Shown: positions 9,497 to 24,225 of the stretch, in pieces | How positions within the stretch are numbered: the stretch's first letter is position 1 | Layout: every line of letters begins with the position of its first letter | NCBI GenBank assembly: GCA_032718475.1 | Contig: JAUCBJ010005214.1 | Location: 1-27,232, forward strand | DNA length: 27,232 nucleotides | From: Nemertoderma westbladi | Lineage: Eukaryota > Xenacoelomorpha > Nemertodermatida > Nemertodermatidae | Reading direction: 5' to 3' | Translations under genes and position numbers: made by a program | Notes under the pieces: generated by a model | What the model saw: the letters and a program-made list of their open reading frames with translations, nothing else | Told to the model about the DNA's origin: nothing | The model's database searches: none

Positions 9497-10515
9497 AGCT
9501 CAATTTACCCCACTCATGGGGCAAAGTGAGCTAGCTCTAAAATCATTTGCAAAACCATTTAACCCCAATCAGTGATTGCCTTATGAAAAAATCAAGAGAT
9601 GATTTGCCTATTAAATAGGCAGATTATTTATTTTTTTTGACATTTCGAATAGCTCACTTTACCCCACTCATGAGCTTCCCTCGAAAATGAGGTCTAAAAC
9701 CATTTTACCCCATTTAGTAATTTTCTGGCGGTAAAGTGAACAATTTTTTATGTTTTTAAAAAATAGATAAACATACAGTAGGCTATACAGCTATAGGCCA
9801 ACGAATTATGAATTATAGAACATTACAAAATTATTAGGCCCTATTATAAATCTAAATAACCAACAAACAAACAATAAACCTGAATACAGTAGGCCTAGTA
9901 GTGGAAATTGTAGCACTACTGGTACTAATCTGCAGGCCTAAGACGTTTATTTATTAGACCGACCTTGGGCCTGGCCTGACAGCTAAAACCTAGAGTTAGG
10001 GCCTGGCCTATCCGACATCCAAACAACATTCTGTTACAAATTAAGAGATAATAATGAAATATAAAATTTTCTAAAACATAAACAGAACCAAAATTTCAAT
10101 AGCTCACTTTACCCCATTGCCAATATATTTAAGGGGTAAAGTGAACCAAATTAATTAAGTAAATAATTAGTTGTCGAATGACAAAAATTGCGCGGGATAT
10201 CTCAAGTATCACGTATTTACCATTATTTGCGGTAATGACAACACTCTACCTTAAATCGTTGTTTATTATTTTGTATTTTAAAATCAATAACCAAAAAGTT
10301 TGTATGCATGAATTTTCAACTTTTTTTTTCATATTTTGTAAAAAATTTAATTGCTTCGAAGTTTCAAACTGTGGTAAGTTATTTTGTACATTAGATCAAC
10401 GCTAGGATATTTGTAGACATTATAATGATTTTAGAGAATGGAAATAATAAAAATTTCTATATTAAAAAAAATAAATTAAAAAATAGCTCACTTTACCCCT
10501 AGCTCACTTCACCCC
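9497..10515. repeat. AGCTCACTTTACCCC / GGGGTAAAGTGA inverted-repeat family, multiple copies
   Basis: A hairpin lies at 9497-9532 (AGCTCAATTTACCCC facing GGGGCAAAGTGAGCT). AGCTCACTTTACCCC occurs at 9651-9665, 10101-10115 and 10485-10499, and AGCTCACTTCACCCC at 10501-10515. Opposite-strand copies include GGTAAAGTGAAC near 9730 and GGGGTAAAGTGAAC at 10133-10146. The intervening sequence is AT-rich with scattered TAGGCCTA, and no gene is visible. Confidence 0.85.
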
Positions 10516-10835
10516 AGTTTACCCTATAGGCCTATGGTATATAATGTAGGCGAAAATGTTCTGATACCTGTGACTACCTGTGACTTAACGTTGATTTTGC
10601 AAAATTTGTGCTTAAATTCATTGTTTTAGTTTCCAGTTTTTTCTAAAATGTATTGTCTTACTTACTGGTGTCAGGATGTCACTATGCAATGAAGGTCTTT
10701 TTCGTTTTTAAAGTGCAATTTAACTTGTTAAATATTAAATATTTTGCCATAAAAAATGGAGATATTTTTAATTTTAGCCATAATTTTATATCCCCGTTAG
10801 GTGGGGACTTCGTTCTTTTTTTAAAATTTCCAAGA

Positions 10836-11135
10836 TGTATCAAGTCACCCCCACAGCCTACAACATGATCCAAACTCATTCACAGAGTGGTTTTATTGCG
10901 GAAAATTTGCTTGTGTATCAAGTCACCCCGTTATGTGGGGTGACTTGATACAGCTGGTTTTTAAGAAAAAAACACCACTAGACTAAGCACCTGAAATAGT
11001 GCTTTAGTCTAGTTGTGTAGGCCTAATACTCATCCCGACTATAAAATTTTCTTTTTATTCCATCTGTGTAGGATAAAAACTTCAGAAGATATTCATTATT
11101 CACAGTTAAAGGCAAAAACTGTATCAAGTCACCCC
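10836..11135. repeat. TGTATCAAGTCACCCC fold-back family, four copies
   Basis: TGTATCAAGTCACCCC lies at 10836-10851, 10914-10929 and 11120-11135. GGGGTGACTTGATACA at 10937-10952 makes a perfect 16-bp-arm hairpin with 10914-10929 around the loop GTTATGT. A second hairpin, CTAGACTAAGCAC facing GTGCTTTAGTCTAG, lies at about 10978-11012. The sequence is otherwise non-coding. Confidence 0.88.
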
Positions 11136-12269
11136 GAATTACGGTAATACTGTAAAAAAAAAATAATATCTGAATATCAATTTGTTCAGGATTATATTTT
11201 ATACAGCCCACTGCCTTGTAGATACTAGATAGGCCTACAGAGATAAGCGTACAATACAGCAATATACAGATATATTACAATAGGGGGCCTAAATAATAGA
11301 TTTAATTTTTGTTTTAAAAAGGGATAGGGTAATATTCATTATATTAGTCAATCCAGCAGTGAGGTTTTATTGTCAGCTTAGTTCAGTAGTTAAAGACATG
11401 GAACCAAAATATTTTTGTCTTCAGAAATTTTCAAAAACACAAGCAATTTGGCTCTTTTTGTGATCAAAAACCTAAAAACCTAGTTTTAGGCTTTTTTCAA
11501 ATTTTAGGTGTTTGGCATAAATCGACAAAAACCTAGGTTTACAAAAACCTACTTTGCCAGCCCTGCTTTACAGCTGTACAGAGCTTTAACTGCTGGACTG
11601 TTTAACAATACTGTACGTGTTAGATATGCAGGTAGGCCTATGGCTATGACTGTATGATACATGGCTGCACAGCTGCATGATACAATTCGTACGGTAATTA
11701 ATACCGTAAGATTAGTTTTTAAACGTTCTTCAGTTCTTGTTGGTAGGGGCCTTCACGTTTTAGGCCTACTGTTTTATCAGTTTATGTGAAAGACTAGAAA
11801 CATATTTTTTTGGTTGGCGTTGGCGTATATTTAGTGTCGGTTGGCGCAAATTATTCTACCAGTCTACGCCCGGCCCACCTCCGGGCTCCGGCGTGCAATA
11901 CTGCAATACATAGCACATAGAGCTGTAGACAGGTAGAGATTCCAGTTCTGCAGTTGCCAGTCTGGGGTTTGGTGTGATTTGGTTTGGGATTATTTGTTGT
12001 GATTGGTGTCATTTGGTTTGTAATTTCGTGTGATTTGTTGTGATTGAATTGGCGCGGCGCGCTAGCCTAAACAAATTGTTTCAGTGCGCTGTTTGCTTAA
12101 AAATTTGCTGGTACGTCATCTGCAGATCTGGCTCACATTGAGTGATTGAGTAGGCCTAGAGCATTTCTCCGCAATAGGAATTGTAAATTTGATGTTAAAT
12201 ATTATATGTCAATAATTGTTCGATAACCAGATATAACTCAATTCTATCTAACATCGCTCGCATAGCTAA
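11136..12269. other. Gene-free stretch upstream of the LINE
   Basis: It has five TAGGCCTA copies, a run of GTGATTTG/GTGATTGG-like words at 11970-12045, and AAAAACCTA repeats ending in TTTGCCAGCCCTG at about 11558-11570. On the reverse strand the latter begins CAGGGCTGGCAAA, like a hAT terminal repeat. No partner end was found. Confidence 0.4.
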
Positions 12270-12277
12270 AATGGACA

Positions 12278-13383
12278 ATGGAGAAGGGGAAATCTAAATC
12301 GTCACTTCGACTCGGAGTTACAACACCAGCGGGGTCTGGTAAAGGAAAAATAGACCTCTCAAAGTTATTAAACTGCGACGGATGTTCGGCGCTCTTTCCC
12401 GAAAAAGCTTCCTACAGTAATCACATATTATTGTGTGACGCCAGGTCTACTCAAATCGTGCGATGGGGACAAATCGGTTGAGAATTTGTCTTAACAACTT
12501 ACAGACTTAAGGTGGTGGTGGCGGTGGGTAAGAACTGTCTTGTCTTGGATGTGACTGTTGTGGATCATGGATTCATAGCAACTAGCAAGTGCCTCGGGCT
12601 CGTTGCCTCGGATATTCCTATCCTCGGAAAAGGTAAAAACTGCAAAATAATATGCAACACCTGTGAATCGCGAGGTGGCGTCAGTTTGACAACGAATGCT
12701 GCAAATGACGGTTCCGTTTCACATACCGGTACTGAATCGCTAATATCAGTCATCGCCAAACTGGAAGATAAAATCACAAAGGATTTCAGTTTGTTGAGAT
12801 CCGAAATCGATAATCTTAGAGATCAATCTAGAGAATATCCGACTGAGGAGGCATGGACAAAGGTTAGACATCGGAATAGTAAATCCCGGCCGGTGTCGCC
12901 TGCGGTACAAATGACTGCGGAGGATGTGGATCGCGAGGTTCAATAACAGCGAAAACGGGAGTAATATACCGGTAGTTTTCGAGGTTTACAGGTCTCAACC
13001 GATGATTCTGGGACGGAAAAGATTTCTGCTCTGTTGGAGTCTGAATTCGATCAGAAAGATGTAGTAGCATCAGTATTATCAAGCCCACCGCTACCGCCAA
13101 GGGATGGTAAGCTTGCGCGTGTCATCGTCCGCCTCTCGAACATGAAATCCAAGATGGCTGAAAAGAAAAACTCAAAAATTCTACCGCGTATACTGGCGTT
13201 TACATCGACAACGACCTTACCCGACTTCAGACCGAGCAGCACTTTCTTAAACGAGAAGCTATGCGTAACGCACGACAATTCAGATCAAAAGGAACCCGCT
13301 CAACTATTACAAATCTGCCACGGAGCCAACAACCGAAATCTAATGGACACATTGAAGTCGATCCAACTTCGGAAAATGCTTAA
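12278..13383 (+). pseudogene. LINE ORF1 remnant: zinc-finger/PHD-like, coiled-coil and C-terminal nucleic-acid-binding-like regions
   Basis: Two parts share one frame (12278-12481 and 12512-12946), separated by a stop at 12479. They begin with a Cys/His cluster, CDGCSALF...HILLCD. A neighbouring frame at 12544-12582 reads LGCDCCGSWIHSN, the core of a PHD-type finger, and the main frame resumes with SKCLGL and later ICNTC, so a frameshift runs through the finger. A short amphipathic stretch follows (SVIAKLEDKITKDFSLLRSE). After the stop at 12944 the same frame continues (STDDSGTEKISALLES; 13034-13180). The frame then changes, and 13177-13383 reads YTGVYIDNDLTRLQTEQHF and ends ...TSENA at TAA 13381. 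Such ORF1 proteins bind element RNA. This copy cannot make a complete one. Confidence 0.75.
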
Positions 13384-13403
13384 ACGGAGGAAAACAATCC
13401 TGC

Positions 13404-14509
13404 ATAGATCCGTTTACTGAATTCTGCCTAATCAACGCGCGATCGCTTAACAATAAACTCTAAAACCTCGAACTATTTTTAGAATCTAACGATAACGGGA
13501 TAGTTGGTATTACGGAGTCTTGGCTAAATGACATAACCACTGACAAGATGGTTAGTAACAACGGCGAATATCGAGTATTTCGTAACGATCGCGTTGCCAA
13601 ACTATCTGCCTATGGTACCGGTATATCTGGAGATTTGCTATTATGGCTAACTGCATTTTTATCGGATCGTAGCCAACGTGTTGTGGTTGGGAATAGTTTT
13701 TCCGATGTTTGTCTTGTTTTATCTGGTACCCCTCTATATTAATGACCTACCGGACGTAATTAATGATATTGTATCTTGCAAATTGTTTGCCGACGATGTT
13801 AAGCTGTACGCGCGTTCCTCAGATCGACTTTCACTCGCGGAATCGTTATCAGCTTTGGAAAAGTGGGCTGATGTATGGCAACTTAAAATTGCAGGTCAGA
13901 AATGTAGCGTGCTTTGCATCGGTTCGGCAGATAGCAACGATACACAGTACATGTTAGGCGGTAAATATTTAAAAGTTGATACTTCCTGTAGAGACCTTGG
14001 CATTACAGTGTGCAGTACTCGAAATTTTGATGTTTATTGTCGCGAACAAGCTGCTGCCAAAGCATTAAAAATGACTAATTTAATTTTTAAATGTTTCCAA
14101 ACAAACAATCGTACTGCCTTAATTACTGCTTTTAAATCTTATGTACGTCCACTTTTAGAATATTTTACGCCCATATGGTCTCCATTTTATATTTCGTTTT
14201 TAAACGTTGTGATTTGGATTGTACAGTAATCTAGATCGAATTAAACTTTTATACATCTTCAACCACTGGAAGTGCGCCGTATTATTTTTGACCTAAAGAT
14301 GACTTTCGCTATTTTTAACAATGAAGTCGACCTAAACTTCTCTGACTTTTTTGCCCTAGCTCCCAGGGCCGGGTTAAGAGGAAATGGTCGTAAACTGTTT
14401 CATCATCAATCTCGCCTTCAAATTTTCAAAAATATGTATAAACAAATATAATATAAAATAATATTTGCCCATTTGGAATTCGCTTCGAGCTGAAGTTGTA
14501 ACTAACTAA
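13404..14509 (+). pseudogene. LINE ORF2 remnant: start of APE endonuclease fused by deletion to late reverse transcriptase
   Basis: The reading FTEFCLINARSLNNKL, then a stop at 13461, then GIVGITESWLND is the N-terminus of an APE-type LINE endonuclease. After FRNDR (about 13595) the sequence jumps in frame to the RT segment LSAYGTGISGDLLLWL...SDRSQRVVVGNS, so most of the endonuclease and the early RT motifs are gone. The SGVPQGS motif is cut and the frame shifts. Frame 13678-14229 then carries YINDLPDVI, the catalytic FADD box (13786-13797) and YVRPLLEYFTPIWSP. After more loss, 14257-14451 reads LQPLEVRRIIFDLKM and GLRGNGRKLF, a CR1/L2-type C-terminal motif. It has no activity as it stands. 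Confidence 0.85.
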
Positions 14510-14516
14510 TAAATTA

Positions 14517-15420
14517 TTATTTTCACGCAAGATTAAAGAAATTGACCTTCTTTCTTTTTGTAATTTTAATCGCAATATGATAGAGTGATATTTTTATTTC
14601 TTTGTTCTACTGTATATTAAATTTTTATCTTTTGTAATATATGTTTTTAAATATTTATTTTTATACTGTATATTTGTTATCTGCGCTATCGTTAGATTCG
14701 ATCTGATATTTTGATTTCCGTGGTCTACTGTAAATTTATAAGTATTGATATGTTGTATATATGATTTTATCCGTTACAATCCTAGTTATTTTATTTCACT
14801 GTTCTACTGTATGTTTCTTTCATCAGCACTACTGTTGACTGTTCTTTACTTGATTATTTAAATTACAATTTAATACGTTATTTTCCTGCTTTCTGTCAGT
14901 CTGTAGGCCTACAGGCCTATGTTTTTATCAGCCCTATCTGTATTATACTATTGATTTTTAAATCACCATTGGATGTAGGGCCTACTGAATATATATTTTA
15001 ATTAAATGCATTGGTCACTTTCTTTCTGATAATTCCGTATGGTGTCTGTTTTTATATTCTTCTGTGTTTGATTAGCAACTGTACTGTGAGTGTACCTGGT
15101 TTTTGCCGTAAGTGTACCGGTACCTAGTTGTTTTTTCCGGTGACAATTTTAAATTTTTTATAATATTTCACTGTGTTTAATAATAATACTGTAATAATAA
15201 TAATTTTGAATGGGGGGTTGGAATTTTTCGGCTACACCGGACTAACACATTTTCTGCAATATCGCAGGAACTATTCAGCTATTCGGTCTACACTTGTTTT
15301 GAAGTCTCTTTCAGTACTTCCAGTAGGTAGGTACTCATCTCCATCTGAAATACCGCTTCTAACAGACTAAATCAAACATAGACAGACCTAGGGCCTTGGC
15401 CTATGCTATATTGTTAGTAA
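14517..15420 (+). promoter_or_regulatory. ROCK 5' flank, presumed to contain promoter and 5' UTR
   Basis: This AT-rich sequence lies between the LINE and the ROCK start. No core promoter motif is convincing. TATTGTTAG just before 15418 could be a splice acceptor for a spliced leader or 5' UTR exon, but this is only a possibility. A TAGGCCTA lies at 14904-14911. Confidence 0.3.
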
Positions 15421-20061
<4,641 letters not shown>

Positions 20062-20592
20062 ATATTATACATGGGTGAAGGTGAGTTAAGGAAAGAGGAA
20101 AACCTCCAGCAGTCCAGTGCTACAATGTCCCGAGAAATGGTACACGAATTCAAAGGACACGAATTAATGATTGTGACGTACCACATGCCGACGACATGCG
20201 ACTCGTGTTACAGACCGATGGGAAACATCCTACGACCCCCGCCTTCGTACGAATGCCGAAACTGCAAACTGAAAATCCACAAAGAGCATCTGGATAAAGG
20301 CGAAGCCGCTTTGCCTCCTTGTAAAGCCGGCACGGAAGCGAGGGATGGAGCCAAGGATCTGTTGCTGATGGCGTCGACCGCGTCCGAACAGTCAACCTGG
20401 GTCGATCGTCTCAAAAAATTAGTTCAAGCAAAAGGCGCGGTAGCTGTCTCTAAAACCGCGTCCATGGTTAATCTACCCGGGGCTGGGGACTCCAGACCCA
20501 GTCTGGCGCCCGGCCTAGGGGGGTCTACTCTACCGTTACCGGAGCAACAGCCTCCCAGATACCGGTCCGACTCCAAATCTAAGCGAACTTAA
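20062..20592 (+). CDS. ROCK: ROCK exon 2: C1 zinc finger inserted in the PH domain, PH end and C-terminal tail
   Basis: The acceptor TTCATTTACAG ends at 20061. The exon reads ILYMGEGELRK, which matches the ILYANEGECRK that follows IFQ in human ROCK1, so the join IFQ|ILY is very well supported. It encodes residues 1194-1369. The C1 domain ligands are H1226, C1239, C1242, C1258, C1261, H1266, H1269 and C1280, with H-x12-C-x2-C spacing. This is the atypical ROCK C1, which sits inside the PH domain. The PH domain then finishes with DLLLMASTASEQSTWVDRLKKL (in two parts, 1292-1312), matching the DMLLLACSQDEQKKW region of ROCK1. A low-complexity Ser/Pro-rich tail of about 55 residues follows to the TAA at 20590-20592. 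The first ATG in the exon (20071) is internal and not a start. The full product is 1369 residues, against 1354 and 1388 for human ROCK1 and ROCK2. Confidence 0.93.
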   Translation: MLYMGEGELRKEENLQQSSATMSREMVHEFKGHELMIVTYHMPTTCDSCYRPMGNILRPPPSYECRNCKLKIHKEHLDKGEAALPPCKAGTEARDGAKDLLLMASTASEQSTWVDRLKKLVQAKGAVAVSKTASMVNLPGAGDSRPSLAPGLGGSTLPLPEQQPPRYRSDSKSKRT

Positions 20593-22400
20593 TTTAACTT
20601 AAGTTAAAAATAATTTAATTTAATTTCAGCTTGAAGTGATTTAACTTCAGCTGGAAATAATTTGACTGGGTAATTTTTACAATGTAATTAACCAATAATG
20701 GTGGGGGTTGGGGAGCTATTTTTTTTCGTTTGCCTCAAAAAATATAATTTTAAAGTTTATATATAAAAATATCCCGGTAACACAACCATCATTTTTTGGT
20801 GCCAATATGGTGGGACGAAAAATACAAGTTGGATGATTGGGAGGTAATATTTTATTGTACCGGTAAATCATTAGTTGATTTGATGGCGGTTATTCTCTGT
20901 TTTATGGTGGAGAAGCCATCAAACTTAGTTAACATTATGTGCTACTTGTATTTTTCGTGCCAAATTCATAGATATCAAATAATTCCAGAATCAAAGAAAC
21001 GATTTTGGTCATATTGGTGTTTAGCAAAGGGCCAAAAAAACAGAAAACTAGAATGACTATTTAGTTGTTATTTGCGCTGTTGGATGGCCCATTAAATTTT
21101 AGAAAAACTCACGACATTTGTATTTTTTTCACTACAAATATGTTTCCATAATATAGTTGTGAATGACAAATTTACCCCCCCCCCCCCCCTCCCCCCCTCC
21201 CTCACATAGTGGGCCGCATGGGGTTAACTTCTACTAGGAGTTATTTAACTTATATTAAATAATATAATTTGTTTGAAAGATTGAAAAAGTTTGAAATTTA
21301 ATTTCTAGGAATGTATATTATAATGTTTGATAAACCAACGGTTTAAATTGATTCAGCCAATATTAATTTAGAACATAATATATATCATCAGTGCCTAAAT
21401 ATTTAATATTTTATTATATTAATTTGATATTTAATCGGAATAGACTATATTCTACGGTACATTTCCCCTACCTCTTTTATAATCGACGTTTTATTTTAAC
21501 TGGCCGAATTATTTGGATTAAAAATTAATTCTGAGATCCACAATAATTACTTTACATTCGGTTGTTTTCATGGAGGAGTAATTATTTATCTCGGTTTGGT
21601 TCTTTCATTAAAGGTGTTCGCCATTCAAAGCAAATGTCAATCACTGTTCGAAACCATAAATAGGGAACAACTGGGGGAAACCAATTATTGTTTGTTTTAA
21701 ATGTTCCAATAATATTGATGCCACACTTTTATACACAAATAATTGGAATTCAACATTTGGTGTTTTTTTTTATAGATCGTGTTGGGGTTGCTCTTATTGT
21801 CATATTCTTATTAATTTAGTAAAATAGAATTATGAAGCAACAATATTACATATATTACAATTATTATTATTATTACGTATATTACAATACGAGTATCTCC
21901 CAATTTGTGTGGAATATAGTTATAGTGTATTTACAGCCGGTATTTATAACACCTAAAGCAATTGTCGATTCAATTCACAATTTTTTATTTTTCTACAATA
22001 AGTAACTAAGGTTAGACTGCTAACCCACTGTGTACATCTGTACACTCTTCCGAAAAATTAGGCAGTATATATATATATTTAGTATTATTCTAATTGTACC
22101 AATTACCTTTTACATCAAATTGTAAAAAGTACCACTTTTCAGAGGCTATGTCCCGATGGAATTCTTACGTACCGAGCGAGCGCAGCGAGGGGTTTTACCA
22201 GGGTTTTTTTTTCAAAATGTCCGCTGGGAATAGTTTCTAAACGGCGAGGAAAAATTTAGAAAATCTCTAATTTGTTTAGAAAACCTAAATAATTTGCCCA
22301 ATGACGAATTTGAAAGATTAATTTAGAAAAGTGAAAAGTAGGCCATGCATTACTTACTGTATTGCTTTGTTTTCTACTTTTTTCAACCATACGGTATTGT
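20593..22400 (+). other. ROCK 3' flank, includes the presumed 3' UTR
   Basis: AT-rich. It begins with the palindrome TTAACTTAAGTTAA (about 20595-20608). ATTAAA at 21091-21096 is a candidate poly(A) signal, and no AATAAA appears until about 22444. GAGCGAGCGCAGCGAGG near 22174-22190 is the reverse-strand form of the 7.5-8.2 kb motif. No further gene is seen. Confidence 0.45.
21175..21201. repeat. Interrupted poly-C tract
   Basis: C15-T-C7-T-C3, in the flank downstream of ROCK. It is the second strong C-strand run in the window. Confidence 0.93.
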
Positions 22401-22799
22401 ACTGGTAAGTCGTATGTCGATTGTCGTATATGTCATAAGTCAAAATAAATGATGGAACACATTGGTTTCAATGGGAGCGTCTCCACTGGTAAGACATAAG
22501 TCGTTTGATACGACTCATGAGTCGAATGTAATTATCTCCCATGTTCCATCTTTTGACATACGACTCATGAGTTATATCCGGCAAGAGGCCTGTGATTAGT
22601 TCTTTGGGTAGCAGCAAGCCAGAAAATATTGTACAGCAATTTATGGTGTTCCATTCAATGTTAGGGGCATCTTATATTTTTTAAGAAATGACTTATGACG
22701 TACCAGTAGAGCACGGGAGATATATGCCTTCTTCTGACATCGACGGACTCAGACAAAATCTGACAGCGACTTATGACATACGACTCATGAGTTACCAAT
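22401..22799. mobile_element. Composite inverted-repeat element, about 400 bp (MITE-like)
   Basis: The left end ACTGGTAAGTCGTATGTC (22401-22418) mirrors the right end GACATACGACTCATGAGTTACCA (in part; 22768-22799). A nested pair lies inside: ACTGGTAAGACATAAGTC (22485-22502) faces GACTTATGACGTACCAGT (22690-22707). Internal TACGACTCATGAGT occurs three times (near 22509, 22557 and 22777), and GATGGAACA...TGGGAG is mirrored by CTCCCATGTTCCATC at about 22537-22551. There is no open frame, so it would be non-autonomous. Confidence 0.72.
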
Positions 22800-23520
22800 G
22801 AGTTGCGGGCCGAAGTAATAAAGACCTACCTACCTACTACCTTATGTAATGCAGCTTTGGTAAATTAATGCCACAAGGGTCGTATCGCTGAAAAGTTCAC
22901 TTTTCACACGATGGTGTTCGTTATTTTGTTACATTATGAAACGTATCGGCGATCTGAATGCTTAATTAATTAATTAACACTGCAATGTTCATGAATGTTA
23001 TTGAAATATATGCCGCAACGCTGCAAAGTGATTCTTTGCAGATTTGCGAGGACATCACCAGAACTCAGAGAAGTTGACACAATGACCAAATAGCATTGTA
23101 ACGATTAATTAATGCAAAACACTACCTAATTAATTATATTTCTTCCAGTTTTTTCGCACAGTCGGACATAGATGGTAATTTAATTACAGGGATAGTTTTG
23201 GGAGATTTTTTAGTTCGTATAAAGTGCTAGATGAAATAAATAGTTATTGTAATTGTATTTTATTTTTATCCTATTATTTTTGTGACGTCATAGTAACTAT
23301 TGTAAGTGCCAGTAAACAGACAAAGATAAAGGTAGCAGACTGATTTTGCATAAAATAATGGTTTTGCAGAGTGATTATAATTTTTTAATTAAACAATGTA
23401 AGCTATTATTACTACTTACTACTCCAAGCAGTTTACATTTTGAGTCTAATTACACTGTTAACGAGGGGATTAATTTATTGTTTTCCACATTATTTATATT
23501 TTATTTTCGTTATCGAGATT
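22800..23520. other. AT-rich gene-free stretch
   Basis: It contains ATTAATTA-type runs near 22962-22977 and an isolated TGACGTCA (23283-23290). No coding frame is convincing. Confidence 0.4.
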
Positions 23521-23780
23521 TAATAATAATAAGGTTTGTTAGAGGATATGTTGCTGGTGATCAAAAAGGTAGAGTTGCCGATATTTCAACCAATGTATAT
23601 TAAAATTAATTATAATATACTAACAGGCCTTCATCAGGGCAGACAGAATGCTGGCTACCTACTGGAAAACTAAAACTACTACAAATAGCACAAAGGTCTG
23701 ATCTTTGTCTTGATCTTTATCGGCAACTCTACCTTTTTGATCACCAGCAACAGATCCTCTAACAAACCTTATTATTATTA
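23521..23780. repeat. Near-perfect fold-back with 63-bp arms and a 134-bp loop
   Basis: Arms 23521-23583 and 23718-23780 are reverse complements with one mismatch (at 23548). The arms include AGGTTTGTTAGAGGAT and GATCAAAAAGGTAGAG. The 134-bp loop is unique. A transcript of either strand would form a long duplex. The short open frame crossing the left arm (23346-23603) matches no family I recognise. Confidence 0.92.
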
Positions 23781-24174
23781 TGTTTCCCCCGGTGACCTGG
23801 GCACGCAACTTTCTTTATTTATCGAGATTTGTCTCCATGTCATGTTACAATTTAGAACTGATAAATGAACAGATAAAATAATAAAATAGAGCCCAATCGG
23901 GATCGTAAAGTGTTAAAACTAATAAATTTTTTGTTGTGTAGAGTAATGTTGAATCGTAGTCGCGATTTGTTAAAATATATTTATGTTTTCGATTACGGTA
24001 ATTATGTCCATTAGTAGAAATTAAATTGAGTGGGTATTACTTTATTTTTAGGGAATTGTTAGCTAATAATATTATTATAATTAAATGCAACCGGTTTTTT
24101 TGTTTACTGAATGTATAAGTTGTTATTTAAACACTGCCAAAGCAGAATATAGTGCTTAGGCTGGTTCTTAGGGG
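23781..24174. other. AT-rich gene-free stretch before the satellite array
   Basis: I recognise no feature in it. Confidence 0.4.
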
Positions 24175-24202
24175 AAAGCAATCTCCTGCAAAGCGGAGGC
24201 GG
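24175..24202. repeat. Copy 2 of the 28-bp dispersed repeat, next to the satellite array
   Basis: It shares the 19-bp core TCCTGCAAAGCGGAGGCGG with 3929-3947. It ends about 24 bp before the satellite array begins, so it may mark the array boundary. Confidence 0.6.
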
Positions 24203-24225
24203 CTTCCGAATAAAATTAAAAGGTT

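Larger units (their letters stand above)
12270..14516 (+). mobile_element. Decayed non-LTR retrotransposon (CR1/L2-like LINE), internally deleted
   Basis: The order ORF1, endonuclease, reverse transcriptase, C-terminal conserved region on one strand is that of a CR1/L2/Jockey-type LINE. Nothing is intact: there are in-frame stops (12479, 12944, 13461), frame changes, a large deletion joining the start of the endonuclease to the late RT region (about 13597-13603), a smaller deletion at the RT VPQG motif (about 13727-13735), and further loss near 14185-14255. The last recognisable peptide is PIWNSLRAEVVTN, read from 14468 and ending at TAA 14507-14509. I see no clear poly(A) or target-site duplication. 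The clade name is inferred from the ORF1 PHD-like finger and the RT C-terminal motifs. It lies 0.9 kb upstream of ROCK in the same orientation. Confidence 0.85.

Noticed and set aside
11558-11570. hAT transposon terminal repeat (CAGGGCTGGCAAA on the reverse strand)
   Set aside because: No second terminus or 8-bp target duplication found; mentioned only in the region description.
15173-15370. 65-codon frame just upstream of ROCK
   Set aside because: Low-complexity start, no match to ROCK N-termini and out of phase with it; in-frame stops separate it.
20796-21056. 86-codon frame downstream of ROCK
   Set aside because: No domain similarity and AT-rich composition unlike the ROCK exons.
23283-23290. 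TGACGTCA as a CREB/ATF promoter element
   Set aside because: A single 8-mer with no nearby gene start is not enough.
23346-23603. 85-codon frame across the left arm of the fold-back
   Set aside because: Not similar to a known protein; part of it is inverted-repeat sequence.
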